64,000 nt of DNA from positions 86,432 to 150,431 of the forward strand of contig JBMTQX010000001.1 of NCBI GenBank assembly GCA_049446715.1, read 5' to 3'. The notes below the pieces were generated by a model that did not search any database, had not been told where the DNA came from, and was given only the letters and a program-made list of their open reading frames with translations. The DNA is from Eutrophocola sp049446715 (GTDB lineage Bacteria; Pseudomonadota; Gammaproteobacteria; Pseudomonadales; Pseudohongiellaceae). Below are positions 1 to 16,411 of the stretch, one piece after another (positions within the stretch are counted from its first letter, which is position 1; every line of letters begins with the position of its first letter). Both the position numbers and the translations under genes were made by a program.

Positions 1-1
1 C

Positions 2-304
2 CTGGTCGCAGCCGGCGTCTACGGCAACAGCTATTTCGCTGCTGAGTCCATGCTTTACCGCGTTATTGGCCTGCTGGTGCTGGCCGGGGTCGCGGGCTGG
101 ATAGCAGCACAGACCAGTAAAGGCAGCAGTTTTGTCACACTTTGCCTAGAAGCAAGGACTGAAATTCGCAAGGTAGTGTGGCCGACACGTACCGAAACCA
201 CGCATACCACGATGATCGTGGTTGTTGTGGTCATCATCGTGGCCATCCTGCTCTGGGGACTGGATTCATTCCTCAGCTGGCTGATCGCGATGATTATCGG
301 TTAA
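2..304 (+). CDS. secE: SecE, preprotein translocase subunit (5' end cut by the window)
   Basis: Small essential subunit of the SecYEG channel in the inner membrane. The reading frame is open from base 2, upstream of the first visible ATG at 50, so the true start lies outside the window. Two membrane segments are visible: the one running through VIGLLVLAGVAGWIA and the C-terminal one after TTMIVVVVV. Between them is the conserved amphipathic motif with IRKVVWPTRTE, the SecE signature that contacts SecY. nusG follows after 48 bases, the standard secE-nusG operon. About 100 residues are visible; enterobacterial SecE has 127, so only the first membrane segment is missing. Confidence 0.95.
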   Translation: MVAAGVYGNSYFAAESMLYRVIGLLVLAGVAGWIAAQTSKGSSFVTLCLEARTEIRKVVWPTRTETTHTTMIVVVVVIIVAILLWGLDSFLSWLIAMIIG

Positions 305-352
305 TACGCAAAATATCCATTTGAAATTCATTTGGAAGAAGGATTAAACGAG

Positions 353-931
353 TTGTCTGAAGAACAAAAGGAAGGTACAGGACCGTCAGCATCTGAAGCT
401 GGCAAACGCTGGTATGTAGTACATGCCTATTCGGGCTATGAGCGCAAGGTCAAGCAGGCGCTCGAGGAAAGGATTGGTCTGTCACCGCTGAAAGATCTGT
501 TTGGCGATGTTCTGGTCCCCACCGAGGAAGTGCTGGAAATGCGTGGCGGCCAGAAGCGGAAAAGCGAACGCAAGTTTTTCCCGGGCTATGTACTTCTGCA
601 GATGGTGCTCAACGACGATACCTGGCACCTGGTCAAGGAAACCCCTCGCGTGATGGGTTTCATCGGTGGTACTGCCGAGAAGCCGGCCCCGATCACCCAG
701 CGTGAAGTGAATGAAATCATGAATCGTCTGGAAGAGACTGTCGACAAGCCGTCTCACAAAACCGTATACGAGCCAGGCGAACTGGTTCGGGTGACCGATG
801 GTCCGTTCAACGATTTCACTGGCACAGTGGAGGAAGTGAACTATGAAAAGAGTCGGGTCCGAGTGGCGGTTTCCATCTTTGGACGCTCGACCCCAGTGGA
901 GCTGGAATTCTCGCAGGTAGAAAAGGGCTGA
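353..931 (+). CDS. nusG: NusG, transcription elongation/antitermination factor
   Basis: NusG binds RNA polymerase to suppress pausing and couples it to Rho or ribosomal S10. The N-terminal NGN domain begins at KRWYVVHAYSGYE, includes GGQKRKSERKFFPGYV and ends near IMNRLEE; the C-terminal KOW domain contains EPGELVRVTDGPFNDFTG. I chose the TTG at 353 because AAGAAGGA lies nine bases upstream and the product then starts MSEEQK, like other NusG proteins. A TTG at 332 is in frame but has no ribosome binding site. The product is 192 residues, slightly longer than E. coli NusG (181) because of an acidic N-terminal leader. Confidence 0.95.
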   Translation: MSEEQKEGTGPSASEAGKRWYVVHAYSGYERKVKQALEERIGLSPLKDLFGDVLVPTEEVLEMRGGQKRKSERKFFPGYVLLQMVLNDDTWHLVKETPRVMGFIGGTAEKPAPITQREVNEIMNRLEETVDKPSHKTVYEPGELVRVTDGPFNDFTGTVEEVNYEKSRVRVAVSIFGRSTPVELEFSQVEKG

Positions 932-1124
932 GTCCCAGACGGTAAGCCCCGGCAGCGACATCAACCGGGCTGCAACAGAATTAGGTGAGTGTTCGGTTAA
1001 ACCGGAGACTCGAAACAAAAAAGTCGCCACTTTTAATTTTTGGTTCAACGCATTGATCAAAAGTTAGGGTGGCGCCGGGGAGCAGGTCAATCGTCCTGCG
1101 TTTGCACCCAAACAGGAGGCCATC

Positions 1125-1559
1125 ATGGCAAAGAAAGTACTGGCTTATATCAAGCTGCAGGTTGGTGCCGGCAAAGCCAACCCAAGTCCCCCCGTTGGTC
1201 CTGCCCTGGGCCAGCACGGTGTCAACATCATGGAGTTTTGCAAGGCCTTCAACGCCGAAACCCAGAGCCTTGAGCCGGGTTTGCCGATTCCTGTTGTGAT
1301 CACCGTTTATGCTGATCGCAGTTTCACATTCATCACCAAGACCCCGCCTGCTGCCGTGCTGCTGAAAAAAGCTGCCGGTGTGAAGAGTGGCAGTGGTCGC
1401 CCGAACACCGAAAAAGTCGGCAAACTGACCCGCGCCCAGCTGGAAGAAGTTGCCAAGGTGAAAATGCCTGATCTGACTGCTGCCGATATGGATGCTGCAG
1501 TTCGTACTCTGGCAGGCAGCTGTCGCAGTGCCGGTATTGAAACCGAGGGGGTGATCTGA
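1125..1559 (+). CDS. rplK: 50S ribosomal protein L11
   Basis: Forms the GTPase-associated centre stalk base with 23S rRNA. The proline-rich N-terminal domain (GPALGQHGVNIMEFCKAFN) and the C-terminal RNA-binding domain (SGSGRPNTEKVGKLTRAQ) are both present at the family length of 144 residues. An AGGAGG ribosome binding site lies about seven bases before the ATG. The stop overlaps the rplA start by one base (TGATG), so the two genes are translationally coupled. About 190 bases separate it from nusG, room for the rplK promoter and leader; no strong promoter was identified there. Confidence 0.97.
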   Translation: MAKKVLAYIKLQVGAGKANPSPPVGPALGQHGVNIMEFCKAFNAETQSLEPGLPIPVVITVYADRSFTFITKTPPAAVLLKKAAGVKSGSGRPNTEKVGKLTRAQLEEVAKVKMPDLTAADMDAAVRTLAGSCRSAGIETEGVI

Positions 1560-2254
1560 TGGCCAAAATGACCAAGCGCGCAAAAATGATGGCCGAAAAA
1601 ATCGAGGCAGGTAAAGCCTATGCCATTGACGAGGCTGTGTCCCTGCTGACTGAGCTGTCTACCGTCAAGTTCAAGGAATCCATTGATGTCAGCATCAATC
1701 TGGGTATTGATGCACGTAAATCCGACCAGGCTGTCCGTGGTGCCACTACGTTGCCGCATGGTACCGGCAAGGACGTCCGGGTAGCTGTTTTCGCCCAAGG
1801 CGAGAATGCTGACAAGGCCAAGGCTGCCGGTGCCGATGTCGTTGGTTTTGAAGACCTGGCTGAAAGCATCAAGGCCGGCAACCTGGACTTTGACGTTGTC
1901 ATCGCGACCCCGGATGCCATGCGTGTTGTTGGCCAGCTGGGTACCATCCTGGGCCCGAAAGGCCTGATGCCAAACCCGAAAGTGGGTACTGTGACCCCGG
2001 ACGTGGAAACTGCCGTGAAAAACACCAAGGCAGGTCAGGTTCGCTACCGTACCGACAAGAACGGCATTATCCACGGAGGTATCGGCAAAGTGGGTTTTGA
2101 TGCCTCTGCTGTCAAAGGCAACCTTGAAGCTCTGCTGGCTGACCTGAAAAAAGCCAAGCCGGCGTCTGCCAAGGGTACCTATGTACAGAAGGTCGTGCTG
2201 TCTTCCACCATGGGCCCTGGTGTCCTGGTAGACCATTCTTCACTGGACTTTTAA
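1559..2254 (+). CDS. rplA: 50S ribosomal protein L1
   Basis: Two-domain protein of the L1 stalk that moves deacylated tRNA out of the E site; in enterobacteria it also represses its own operon by binding the rplK leader mRNA. It is 231 residues (E. coli 234). The conserved block GTILGPKGLMPNPKVGTVT lies in the middle and the typical end is VVLSSTMGPG. Its start overlaps the rplK stop. A long non-coding stretch of 391 bases follows before rplJ. Confidence 0.97.
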   Translation: MAKMTKRAKMMAEKIEAGKAYAIDEAVSLLTELSTVKFKESIDVSINLGIDARKSDQAVRGATTLPHGTGKDVRVAVFAQGENADKAKAAGADVVGFEDLAESIKAGNLDFDVVIATPDAMRVVGQLGTILGPKGLMPNPKVGTVTPDVETAVKNTKAGQVRYRTDKNGIIHGGIGKVGFDASAVKGNLEALLADLKKAKPASAKGTYVQKVVLSSTMGPGVLVDHSSLDF

Positions 2255-2264
2255 TTGATTCTGA

Positions 2265-2300
2265 CCGCCCTGTAGTGACCTGAAGGTCACTGCAAGGCGG
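2265..2300 (+). promoter_or_regulatory. Long imperfect hairpin downstream of rplA
   Basis: The arms 2265-2280 and 2285-2300 pair over 16 positions with one mismatch and one G-U pair; the centre AGTGACCT-GA-AGGTCACT is perfect. No T-run follows, so it is not a simple intrinsic terminator. It could be an attenuator, a stabiliser of the rplKA 3' end or an RNase processing site. The rest of the 391-base gap contains two more perfect palindromes (2319-2333 and 2367-2381), a candidate promoter and the rplJ leader. Confidence 0.5.
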
Positions 2301-2435
2301 CATTCCCTCTGCTGTTTTTGCATGACACATGCAGGGCAGGGAGGAGAAAAAAGACTTTGGGGTGTTGCTGACAGTGTCAGCAGGACCGTCAAAGACCGCG
2401 GGTGTAAGTGACCCTGCCGCCGGCAACGTAGTCTG

Positions 2436-2464
2436 TTGCAGGCAAGCAGCCACTTACTTAATGT
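2436..2464 (+). promoter_or_regulatory. Candidate promoter for rplJL-rpoBC
   Basis: TTGCAG and TAATGT are separated by 17 bases, about 180 bases before rplJ. The enterobacterial order has a promoter at this place (PL10). The match to consensus is moderate and there is no experimental support, so this is a position-based suggestion. Confidence 0.4.
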
Positions 2465-2645
2465 CCCGCGCAGATGGTGTAACCCGTCCGGCAGTTTTTT
2501 AACCGGATAATTCACCAGATTGCAGGTTCCCGCTTTGGCGGGAATTGGCGCCGATCCAGCCGTTCGAGATTGGCAAACCCAATAAACGTGGCCCTGATTA
2601 CCGAAAGGTATGTTGTTCAGGTTCAAAATTTAGGAGTAATGACTA
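2465..2645 (+). promoter_or_regulatory. rplJ leader, likely L10 autoregulatory region
   Basis: The rplJ mRNA leader in gammaproteobacteria binds the L10-(L12)4 complex and represses translation. This 180-base leader contains a strong short hairpin (TTCCCGC TTT GGCGGGAA near 2526-2543) and other GC-rich pairings. I infer the function from position and structure; I did not fold it or match it to the Rfam L10 leader model. Confidence 0.4.
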
Positions 2646-3176
2646 GTGGCTATTCGTTTGGAAGACAAGCAGCAGATTGTTGCTGAAGTCAACGAAGCTG
2701 CTAAAAGTGCCTTGTCTGCTGTACTTGCCGATTACCACGGTACCTCAGTAGAGAAGATGACCGCACTTCGGAAAACTGCCCGTGACAACAAGGTGTACCT
2801 GCGAGTCGTCAGGAACACTCTGCTGAAGCGTGCTGTTGAAGGGACAGATTATGAATGTCTCAACGAAGCGCTGGTCGGTCCGACCATTCTGGCCTTTTCC
2901 CAGGAAGATCCCGGTGCCGCGGCTCGCGTGCTCAAGGATTTTGCGAAGGAAAATGACAAGTTTGAAGTCAAGGCGCTTGCTGTTGGTGGGAACATGCTGC
3001 CTGCATCCCAGATCGATATTTTGGCGAAACTGCCAACTTACGATCAGGCAATTGCCACTCTGATGAGTGTAATGCTGGCACCGGTAACCAAACTGGCCCG
3101 TACCATGAACGAAGTGCCCTCCAAGGTCACTCGTTGTGTTGCAGCGGTACGCGACCAGAAACAGGACGCAGCTTAA
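2646..3176 (+). CDS. rplJ: 50S ribosomal protein L10
   Basis: Anchors L7/L12 dimers on the ribosomal stalk. It starts with GTG at 2646, nine bases after an AGGAG ribosome binding site, giving MAIRLEDKQQIVAEVNEAA. The N-terminal rRNA-binding domain shows ALSAVLADYHG and RVVRNTLLKRA. The C-terminal helix that carries L7/L12 follows LMSVMLAPVTKLARTMNEVPSK. It is 176 residues, about ten longer than in E. coli. rplL follows after 66 bases. Confidence 0.97.
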   Translation: MAIRLEDKQQIVAEVNEAAKSALSAVLADYHGTSVEKMTALRKTARDNKVYLRVVRNTLLKRAVEGTDYECLNEALVGPTILAFSQEDPGAAARVLKDFAKENDKFEVKALAVGGNMLPASQIDILAKLPTYDQAIATLMSVMLAPVTKLARTMNEVPSKVTRCVAAVRDQKQDAA

Positions 3177-3242
3177 GTCATTGTTGGCGGGTCTCTGACC
3201 TGCCGCATAAACGTTTACAACATTTAACTGGAGATAAGAGAC

Positions 3243-3623
3243 ATGGCTCTGTCTAAAGAAGAAATCCTTGAAGGTATTGCTGAACTGTCCGTCATGGATG
3301 TAGTTGAACTGGTTTCAGCAATGGAAGAAAAATTCGGTGTATCTGCTGCTGCCGCTGTTGCTGTAGCGGCTGCTCCGGCTGCTGGTGGCGATGCTGCCGC
3401 TGCTGAAGAGAAAGATGAATTTGACGTCATCCTGGCTTCTGCCGGTGACAAGAAAGTCAACGTCATCAAGGCTGTACGTGGCATCACCGGTCTGGGCCTG
3501 AAAGAAGCCAAGGACCTGGTTGACGGTGCGCCGTCTCCCATCAAAGAAGGTGCCAGCAAGGAAGACGCCGAAAAGTTCAAGAAAGAACTGGAAGAAGCCG
3601 GCGCAACTGTCGAGCTCAAGTAA
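3243..3623 (+). CDS. rplL: 50S ribosomal protein L7/L12
   Basis: Multi-copy stalk protein that recruits translation GTPases. It has an N-terminal dimerisation region, an Ala-rich flexible hinge around residues 34-57, and a C-terminal domain with KKVNVIKAVRGITGLGLKEAK and the usual end ELEEAGATVELK. It is 126 residues, slightly above the usual 120 because of a longer hinge. A GGAGA ribosome binding site precedes the ATG. An attenuator-like hairpin follows at 3662. Confidence 0.97.
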   Translation: MALSKEEILEGIAELSVMDVVELVSAMEEKFGVSAAAAVAVAAAPAAGGDAAAAEEKDEFDVILASAGDKKVNVIKAVRGITGLGLKEAKDLVDGAPSPIKEGASKEDAEKFKKELEEAGATVELK

Positions 3624-3661
3624 GCACGACGTTGTTTGCTGCTTAGAAGCACTGCTTCCGG

Positions 3662-3694
3662 AAGGTGGCTCTCCTGTTTGGGAGAGCCGCCTTT
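3662..3694 (+). terminator. Attenuator-type hairpin between rplL and rpoB
   Basis: GGTGGCTCTCC and GGGAGAGCCGCC form a GC-rich stem around a TGTTT loop, flanked by AA and a short TTT. The T-run is too short for an efficient terminator. This fits the partial terminator between rplL and rpoB in E. coli, which lowers rpoBC expression relative to the ribosomal genes. The 201-base gap to rpoB holds no other gene. Confidence 0.75.
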
Positions 3695-3824
3695 CAGTGC
3701 TTTAGCTGGAAACGGAAGATCTTCACCCGCTGCACTTACCGGGTGAGTTAAGTGGTACAGGGGTTGCTCCTTGGCCGTTAACGGACGAGGAAGAACTGGA
3801 ACAAAATCACTTTAGGAACTGCTG

Positions 3825-7907
<4,083 letters not shown>

Positions 7908-7982
7908 TCCGGAAAACTTTCTGACTCGATAAGAAATTTTCCCCGGATAAATGATCAACCTCGAAAGAGGTGGAGGCAAAAC

Positions 7983-12227
<4,245 letters not shown>

Positions 12228-12250
12228 GAACGGAGACAGGATACAAAAGG

Positions 12251-12310
12251 CAGGATGCAAGCTGGGCAGGTAAATCCAGCATCTTGCATCTTGCATCCTG
12301 AATCTTGCAT
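12251..12310 (+). repeat. Short CTTGCAT repeats with an 11-base inverted repeat
   Basis: CAGGATGCAAG (12251-12261) is the exact inverse of CTTGCATCCTG (12290-12300), and the heptamer CTTGCAT occurs three times between 12283 and 12310. The pair could form a hairpin at the end of the rpoBC message, but no T-run follows. It lies just upstream of the str promoter. Similar degenerate A/G-rich short repeats recur at 39574 and 63944. Confidence 0.6.
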
Positions 12311-12315
12311 CCATA

Positions 12316-12344
12316 TTGACTCAGTGGGGTGTGATCATTACAAT
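12316..12344 (+). promoter_or_regulatory. sigma70-type promoter of the str operon
   Basis: TTGACT (12316-12321) and TACAAT (12339-12344) are separated by exactly 17 bases, 65 bases before the rpsL ATG. The match to the sigma70 consensus is strong and the position suits the rpsL-rpsG-fusA operon. Confidence 0.8.
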
Positions 12345-12409
12345 CGCGCCTCTTTTACATAAGCAAACGGCTATTTAGCTGTATTTAAACAAAAATATTG
12401 GAGCATTGA

Positions 12410-12781
12410 ATGGCGACTGTTAACCAGCTGGTTCGCAAGCCACGGAAAAGCAAGGTAGAAAAGAGCGACGTGCCGGCCCTTCAGGGTTGTCCGCAGCGTC
12501 GTGGCGTTTGTACCCGTGTTTACACCACGACACCGAAAAAGCCGAACTCTGCCCTGCGTAAGGTCTGCCGTGTGCGCCTGACCAACGGCTATGAAGTGAC
12601 TTCCTATATCGGTGGTGAAGGGCACAACCTGCAGGAGCACTCCGTGATCCTGATCAGGGGCGGCAGGGTCAAGGACCTGCCGGGTGTGCGTTACCACACT
12701 GTACGTGGCAGCCTGGATACCTCAGGTGTAGCCGACAGGAAGCAGGGCCGGTCCAAGTATGGTACCAAACGTCCCAAGTAA
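12410..12781 (+). CDS. rpsL: 30S ribosomal protein S12
   Basis: Decoding-centre protein, 123 residues. The conserved TPKKPNSALRK and RVKDLPGVRYH loops are present; Lys43 and Lys88, the usual streptomycin-resistance positions, are wild type, and Asp89, the methylthiolation site in many bacteria, is present. It is the first gene of the str operon, behind the promoter at 12316. A 103-base gap separates it from rpsG. Confidence 0.98.
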   Translation: MATVNQLVRKPRKSKVEKSDVPALQGCPQRRGVCTRVYTTTPKKPNSALRKVCRVRLTNGYEVTSYIGGEGHNLQEHSVILIRGGRVKDLPGVRYHTVRGSLDTSGVADRKQGRSKYGTKRPK

Positions 12782-12884
12782 CAGAGATTTAACTCACTGA
12801 TTTAATTTAATTTTTCATCAATTCCAGTAAGGCCGACCGCTGACATCACGTCACTGTGCCGGACCAACCTGAAGCGAGGAAACC

Positions 12885-13355
12885 ATGCCAAGAAGACGCG
12901 TTGTAGCAAAACGGGAAGTTCTGCCCGATCCCAAGTACGGAAACAAAACCCTGGCCAAGTTCATGAACCATGTGATGGTTGATGGCAAGAAGTCTGTCGC
13001 CGAAAAAATCGTTTACGGTGCCCTGGATGTCGTTGCCGAAAAATCCGGCAAAGACCCCCTGGAAACCTTTGAAGCTGCCCTGGAAAACATTGCCCCGCTG
13101 GTCGAGGTGAAATCCCGCCGTGTGGGTGGTGCCACCTACCAGGTGCCGGTTGAAGTGCGCCCTGATCGCCGCAACGCGCTGTCCATGCGCTGGCTGGTGG
13201 AGCACTCCCGTGCCCGTGGTGAGAAATCCATGGCCCTGCGTCTTGCGGGTGAAATCGTTGATGCAGCCGAAGGTCGTGGCAGTGCCGTGCGCAAGCGTGA
13301 AGACGTGCATCGTATGGCTGAAGCCAACCGTGCCTTCTCGCACTACCGTTTCTAA
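12885..13355 (+). CDS. rpsG: 30S ribosomal protein S7
   Basis: Head protein that nucleates 30S assembly on the 3' major domain of 16S rRNA and lines the E site. It is 156 residues, the common length, running from MPRRRVVAKREVLPDPKYG to ANRAFSHYRF. AGCGAGGAAACC before the ATG provides the ribosome binding site. fusA starts 39 bases downstream. Confidence 0.98.
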   Translation: MPRRRVVAKREVLPDPKYGNKTLAKFMNHVMVDGKKSVAEKIVYGALDVVAEKSGKDPLETFEAALENIAPLVEVKSRRVGGATYQVPVEVRPDRRNALSMRWLVEHSRARGEKSMALRLAGEIVDAAEGRGSAVRKREDVHRMAEANRAFSHYRF

Positions 13356-13394
13356 TCATCGCTGATCATTTTCCGAACTCGCTGAGGCACATCT

Positions 13395-15491
13395 GTGGCC
13401 AGAAAGACCCCGATCAAACGCTACCGCAATATAGGCATTTGCGCGCATGTGGACGCGGGTAAAACCACGACCACGGAGCGTGTTCTGTTCTATACCGGTA
13501 TCTCGCACAAGATCGGTGAAGTCCATGATGGCGCTGCAGTCATGGACTGGATGGAGCAGGAGCAGGAGCGTGGCATCACGATCACCTCTGCTGCGACCAC
13601 CTGTTTCTGGGACGGCATGGATAAGCAGTTCGAGCAGCACCGCATCAACATCATCGACACGCCTGGCCACGTTGACTTTACCATCGAAGTAGAGCGCTCT
13701 CTGCGTGTGCTTGATGGTGCCGTCGTCGTGCTCTGCGCCAGTTCCGGTGTGCAGCCGCAGACTGAAACTGTCTGGCGCCAGGCCAACCGCTACGAAGTGC
13801 CACGCCTGGTGTTCGTCAACAAAATGGATCGTGCCGGTGCCGATTTCCTGAAAGTGGTTCAGCAGATGAAGGAGCGCCTGGGCGCCAAGCCCGTGCCGAT
13901 CCAGCTGGCCATTGGTGCTGAAGATGAATTCAAGGGTGTTATCGACCTGGTCAAGATGAAGGAAATTCTCTGGAGCGAAGACGACCAGGGTACCACCTTT
14001 ACCTATGAGCCGATTCCCGAAGAGATGCTGGCCGAGTGCCGTAAATGGCGCGATGAACTGGTCGAGGCTGCTGCTGAAGCCAACGAGGAACTGATGAACA
14101 AGTACCTTGAGGGTGGGGAGCTGACCGAAGAAGAGGTCAAGCAAGGCCTGCGCATCCTCACGCTGGCCAACGAAATTGTGCCAACCTTGTGTGGCTCTGC
14201 TTTCAAGAACAAGGGTGTTCAGGCTGTGCTTGATGCCGTCGTTGAATACCTGCCGTCACCCACCGAAGTAAAGGCCATTGAGGGCGTGCTGGAAGACGGC
14301 GAAACCGTGGAAACCCGTGAAGCCGACGACAACGCCCCGTTTGCGGCCCTGGCCTTCAAGATCGCCACCGACCCGTTTGTGGGCACGCTGACCTTCTTCC
14401 GGGTTTATTCAGGCAAATTGAATTCCGGTGACTCCGTCTACAACCCGGTCAAGCACAATAAAGAACGTGTTGGCCGTATGGTGCAGATGCACGCCAACTC
14501 CCGTGAGGAGATCAAGGAAGTACTGGCGGGTGACATCGCCGCCGCTATCGGCCTGAAAGACGTCACGACCGGGGAAACCCTGTGCTCAATCGATCACCAG
14601 ATCACTCTCGAGAAAATGGATTTTCCGGATCCCGTGATTTCCGTCGCGGTCGAGCCGAAAACCAAGGCTGACCAGGAAAAAATGGGCATTGCCCTGGGCA
14701 AACTGGCCCAGGAAGACCCGTCTTTCCGCGTCGAGACCGATGAAGAATCCGGCCAGACCATCATTTCCGGCATGGGTGAGCTGCACCTGGACGTACTGGT
14801 TGACCGCATGCGCCGTGAGTTCAATGTCGAAGCCAATATCGGCAAGCCCCAGGTGGCTTACCGCGAAACCATCCGCAAAACTGTTGAAATCGAAGGCAAG
14901 CATGTCAAGCAGTCCGGCGGCCGTGGTCAGTACGGACATGTCTGGCTGCGTCTTGAACCGTTGCCGGCTGATTCTGAGTACCAATTCGTCAACGAGATTG
15001 TCGGTGGCGTGGTGCCCAAGGAATACATTCCTGCCGTGGACAAGGGTGTTCAGGAGCAGATGAAGAATGGCTGTCTGGCGGGTTATCCGCTGCTGGCCAT
15101 GAAGGTCACCATTTTCGATGGCTCCTTCCATGACGTGGACTCCAGCGAAATGGCCTTCAAGATTGCCGGCTCCATGGCCCTTAAAAAGGGTGCCCTGCAA
15201 GCCGATGCTGCCTTGCTGGAACCGGTCATGAAAGTGGAAGTGGTCACGCCGGAAGACTATATGGGCGATGTCATGGGTGACCTGAATCGTCGTCGCGGCC
15301 TGGTCCAGGGCATGGAAGACAGTGCATCCGGCAAGGTCATCAATGCCGAGGTGCCGCTGAGCGAAATGTTCGGTTATTCCACGGATTTGCGCTCTGCCAC
15401 CCAGGGTCGTGCCACGTATACCATGGAATTCCTGAAGTATGCGGAAGTGCCGCAGGCCATCGCTGACAGCATCATCGAAAAAGGCGGTTAG
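13395..15491 (+). CDS. fusA: Elongation factor G
   Basis: Translocation GTPase, 698 residues. It starts with GTG at 13395, seven bases after GAGG. The G-domain motifs are AHVDAGKTTTTER (P-loop), DTPGHVDF (G3) and NKMDR (G4). Domains II-V follow to the usual C-terminus after MEFLKYAEVP. In many gammaproteobacteria tufA comes next; here there is no tuf and the operon appears to end with a hairpin and a terminator-like structure. Confidence 0.98.
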   Translation: MARKTPIKRYRNIGICAHVDAGKTTTTERVLFYTGISHKIGEVHDGAAVMDWMEQEQERGITITSAATTCFWDGMDKQFEQHRINIIDTPGHVDFTIEVERSLRVLDGAVVVLCASSGVQPQTETVWRQANRYEVPRLVFVNKMDRAGADFLKVVQQMKERLGAKPVPIQLAIGAEDEFKGVIDLVKMKEILWSEDDQGTTFTYEPIPEEMLAECRKWRDELVEAAAEANEELMNKYLEGGELTEEEVKQGLRILTLANEIVPTLCGSAFKNKGVQAVLDAVVEYLPSPTEVKAIEGVLEDGETVETREADDNAPFAALAFKIATDPFVGTLTFFRVYSGKLNSGDSVYNPVKHNKERVGRMVQMHANSREEIKEVLAGDIAAAIGLKDVTTGETLCSIDHQITLEKMDFPDPVISVAVEPKTKADQEKMGIALGKLAQEDPSFRVETDEESGQTIISGMGELHLDVLVDRMRREFNVEANIGKPQVAYRETIRKTVEIEGKHVKQSGGRGQYGHVWLRLEPLPADSEYQFVNEIVGGVVPKEYIPAVDKGVQEQMKNGCLAGYPLLAMKVTIFDGSFHDVDSSEMAFKIAGSMALKKGALQADAALLEPVMKVEVVTPEDYMGDVMGDLNRRRGLVQGMEDSASGKVINAEVPLSEMFGYSTDLRSATQGRATYTMEFLKYAEVPQAIADSIIEKGG

Positions 15492-15542
15492 GGTTTGAGT
15501 TAAACTTTCCTGGCGCTCGTGCTTAGGTCGCCAGGCGTTGTT

Positions 15543-15601
15543 AAAAACCTGCTGAGTCGGTCACATACTGGATCGTATGCTTGCTCCCTGCGCGGGTTTT
15601 T
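15543..15601 (+). terminator. Terminator-like structure after fusA
   Basis: AAAAACC (15543-15549) pairs with GGTTTTT (15595-15601), enclosing an inner CATAC...GTATG hairpin, so the structure ends in a run of five T. A second hairpin, CCTGGCG...CGCCAGG (15509-15535), lies closer to the fusA stop. Together they likely end the str transcript. The whole 15492-15901 gap (410 bases) otherwise holds the S10 promoter at 15743 and an A/T-rich leader; no gene was found. Confidence 0.55.
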
Positions 15602-15742
15602 GCCTAGCCTGACAACAAAAGCCCTGACCGCTGGAAGAGTTTGTTACATACGTTCATACACAGTCACAAACTGCAGTAGTAAGGGTTACTGACCAGGGGT
15701 AAGATGCCTGGCGGTATTTGTAGAAAAAAAGTGATGTAGCCC

Positions 15743-15771
15743 TTGACGATAGAGGGCTCCGCACGTAAAAT
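15743..15771 (+). promoter_or_regulatory. sigma70-type promoter of the S10 operon
   Basis: TTGACG (15743-15748) and TAAAAT (15766-15771) are separated by 17 bases, about 130 bases before rpsJ. In E. coli the leader between this promoter and rpsJ carries the L4-responsive attenuator; here the leader contains A/T-rich stems, but I cannot confirm an L4 site. Confidence 0.8.
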
Positions 15772-15901
15772 TTGCGCTCTTTTTTCGCGGTGAAATTTGC
15801 AAAAGCAGGTTTCACCGCTTTTACAATGTCGAAGACAATTTCGCATTGTTTTAAACATTCGTTCTTTAACAACTTATTGAAGTGTGGGAGTAGTTGGTCA
15901 C

Positions 15902-16225
15902 ATGCAGAACCAGCGCATTAGAATTCGGCTGAAAGCCTTTGATCATCGGCTGATAGACCAGTCAACTCAGGAATTGGTGAATACCGCCAAGCGTACCGGT
16001 GCATTTGTCAGGGGTCCGATTCCTCTGCCAACCCGGAAAGAGCGGTACACCGTTCTGATTTCCCCGCACGTCAATAAGGATGCCCGTGACCAGTACGAAA
16101 TTCGTACTCACAAGCGCCTGCTGGACATCGTCGAGCCTACCGAGAAATTCGTTGAGGCCCTGATGCAGTTGAACCTGGCGGCTGGTGTGGAAGTGCAAAT
16201 CAGTCTGGGCAAGAGTCAGAAATAA
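15902..16225 (+). CDS. rpsJ: 30S ribosomal protein S10 (NusE)
   Basis: 30S head protein and NusG/NusB partner in antitermination. I chose ATG 15902, giving MQNQRIRIRLKAFDHRL as in E. coli, with GGAG eleven bases upstream; a GTG at 15884 would add six unsupported residues. It is 107 residues (E. coli 103). RGPIPLPTRKERYTVLISPH is the conserved loop region. It is the first gene of the S10 operon; 186 bases follow before rplC. Confidence 0.96.
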   Translation: MQNQRIRIRLKAFDHRLIDQSTQELVNTAKRTGAFVRGPIPLPTRKERYTVLISPHVNKDARDQYEIRTHKRLLDIVEPTEKFVEALMQLNLAAGVEVQISLGKSQK

Positions 16226-16411
16226 GCTTTTAAACAAGGGCTTATAGCAAGAGTTTAGCAGTAAAGAAGTACGTGTCTGCAGCCTTTATCTGCTGGCACG
16301 CTAAATACATAAACAGCCCCCGGGGCGAATGGTGCCGGGCGGTATACATACATGGTGTAACGCGTAAGCGGCCATAGTGGGTTAAAGCCCCTTACACGAT
16401 GAGGTTTTAAA

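Noticed and set aside
12530..12700. Possible streptomycin-resistance change in rpsL
   Set aside because: Lys43 and Lys88 are both present.
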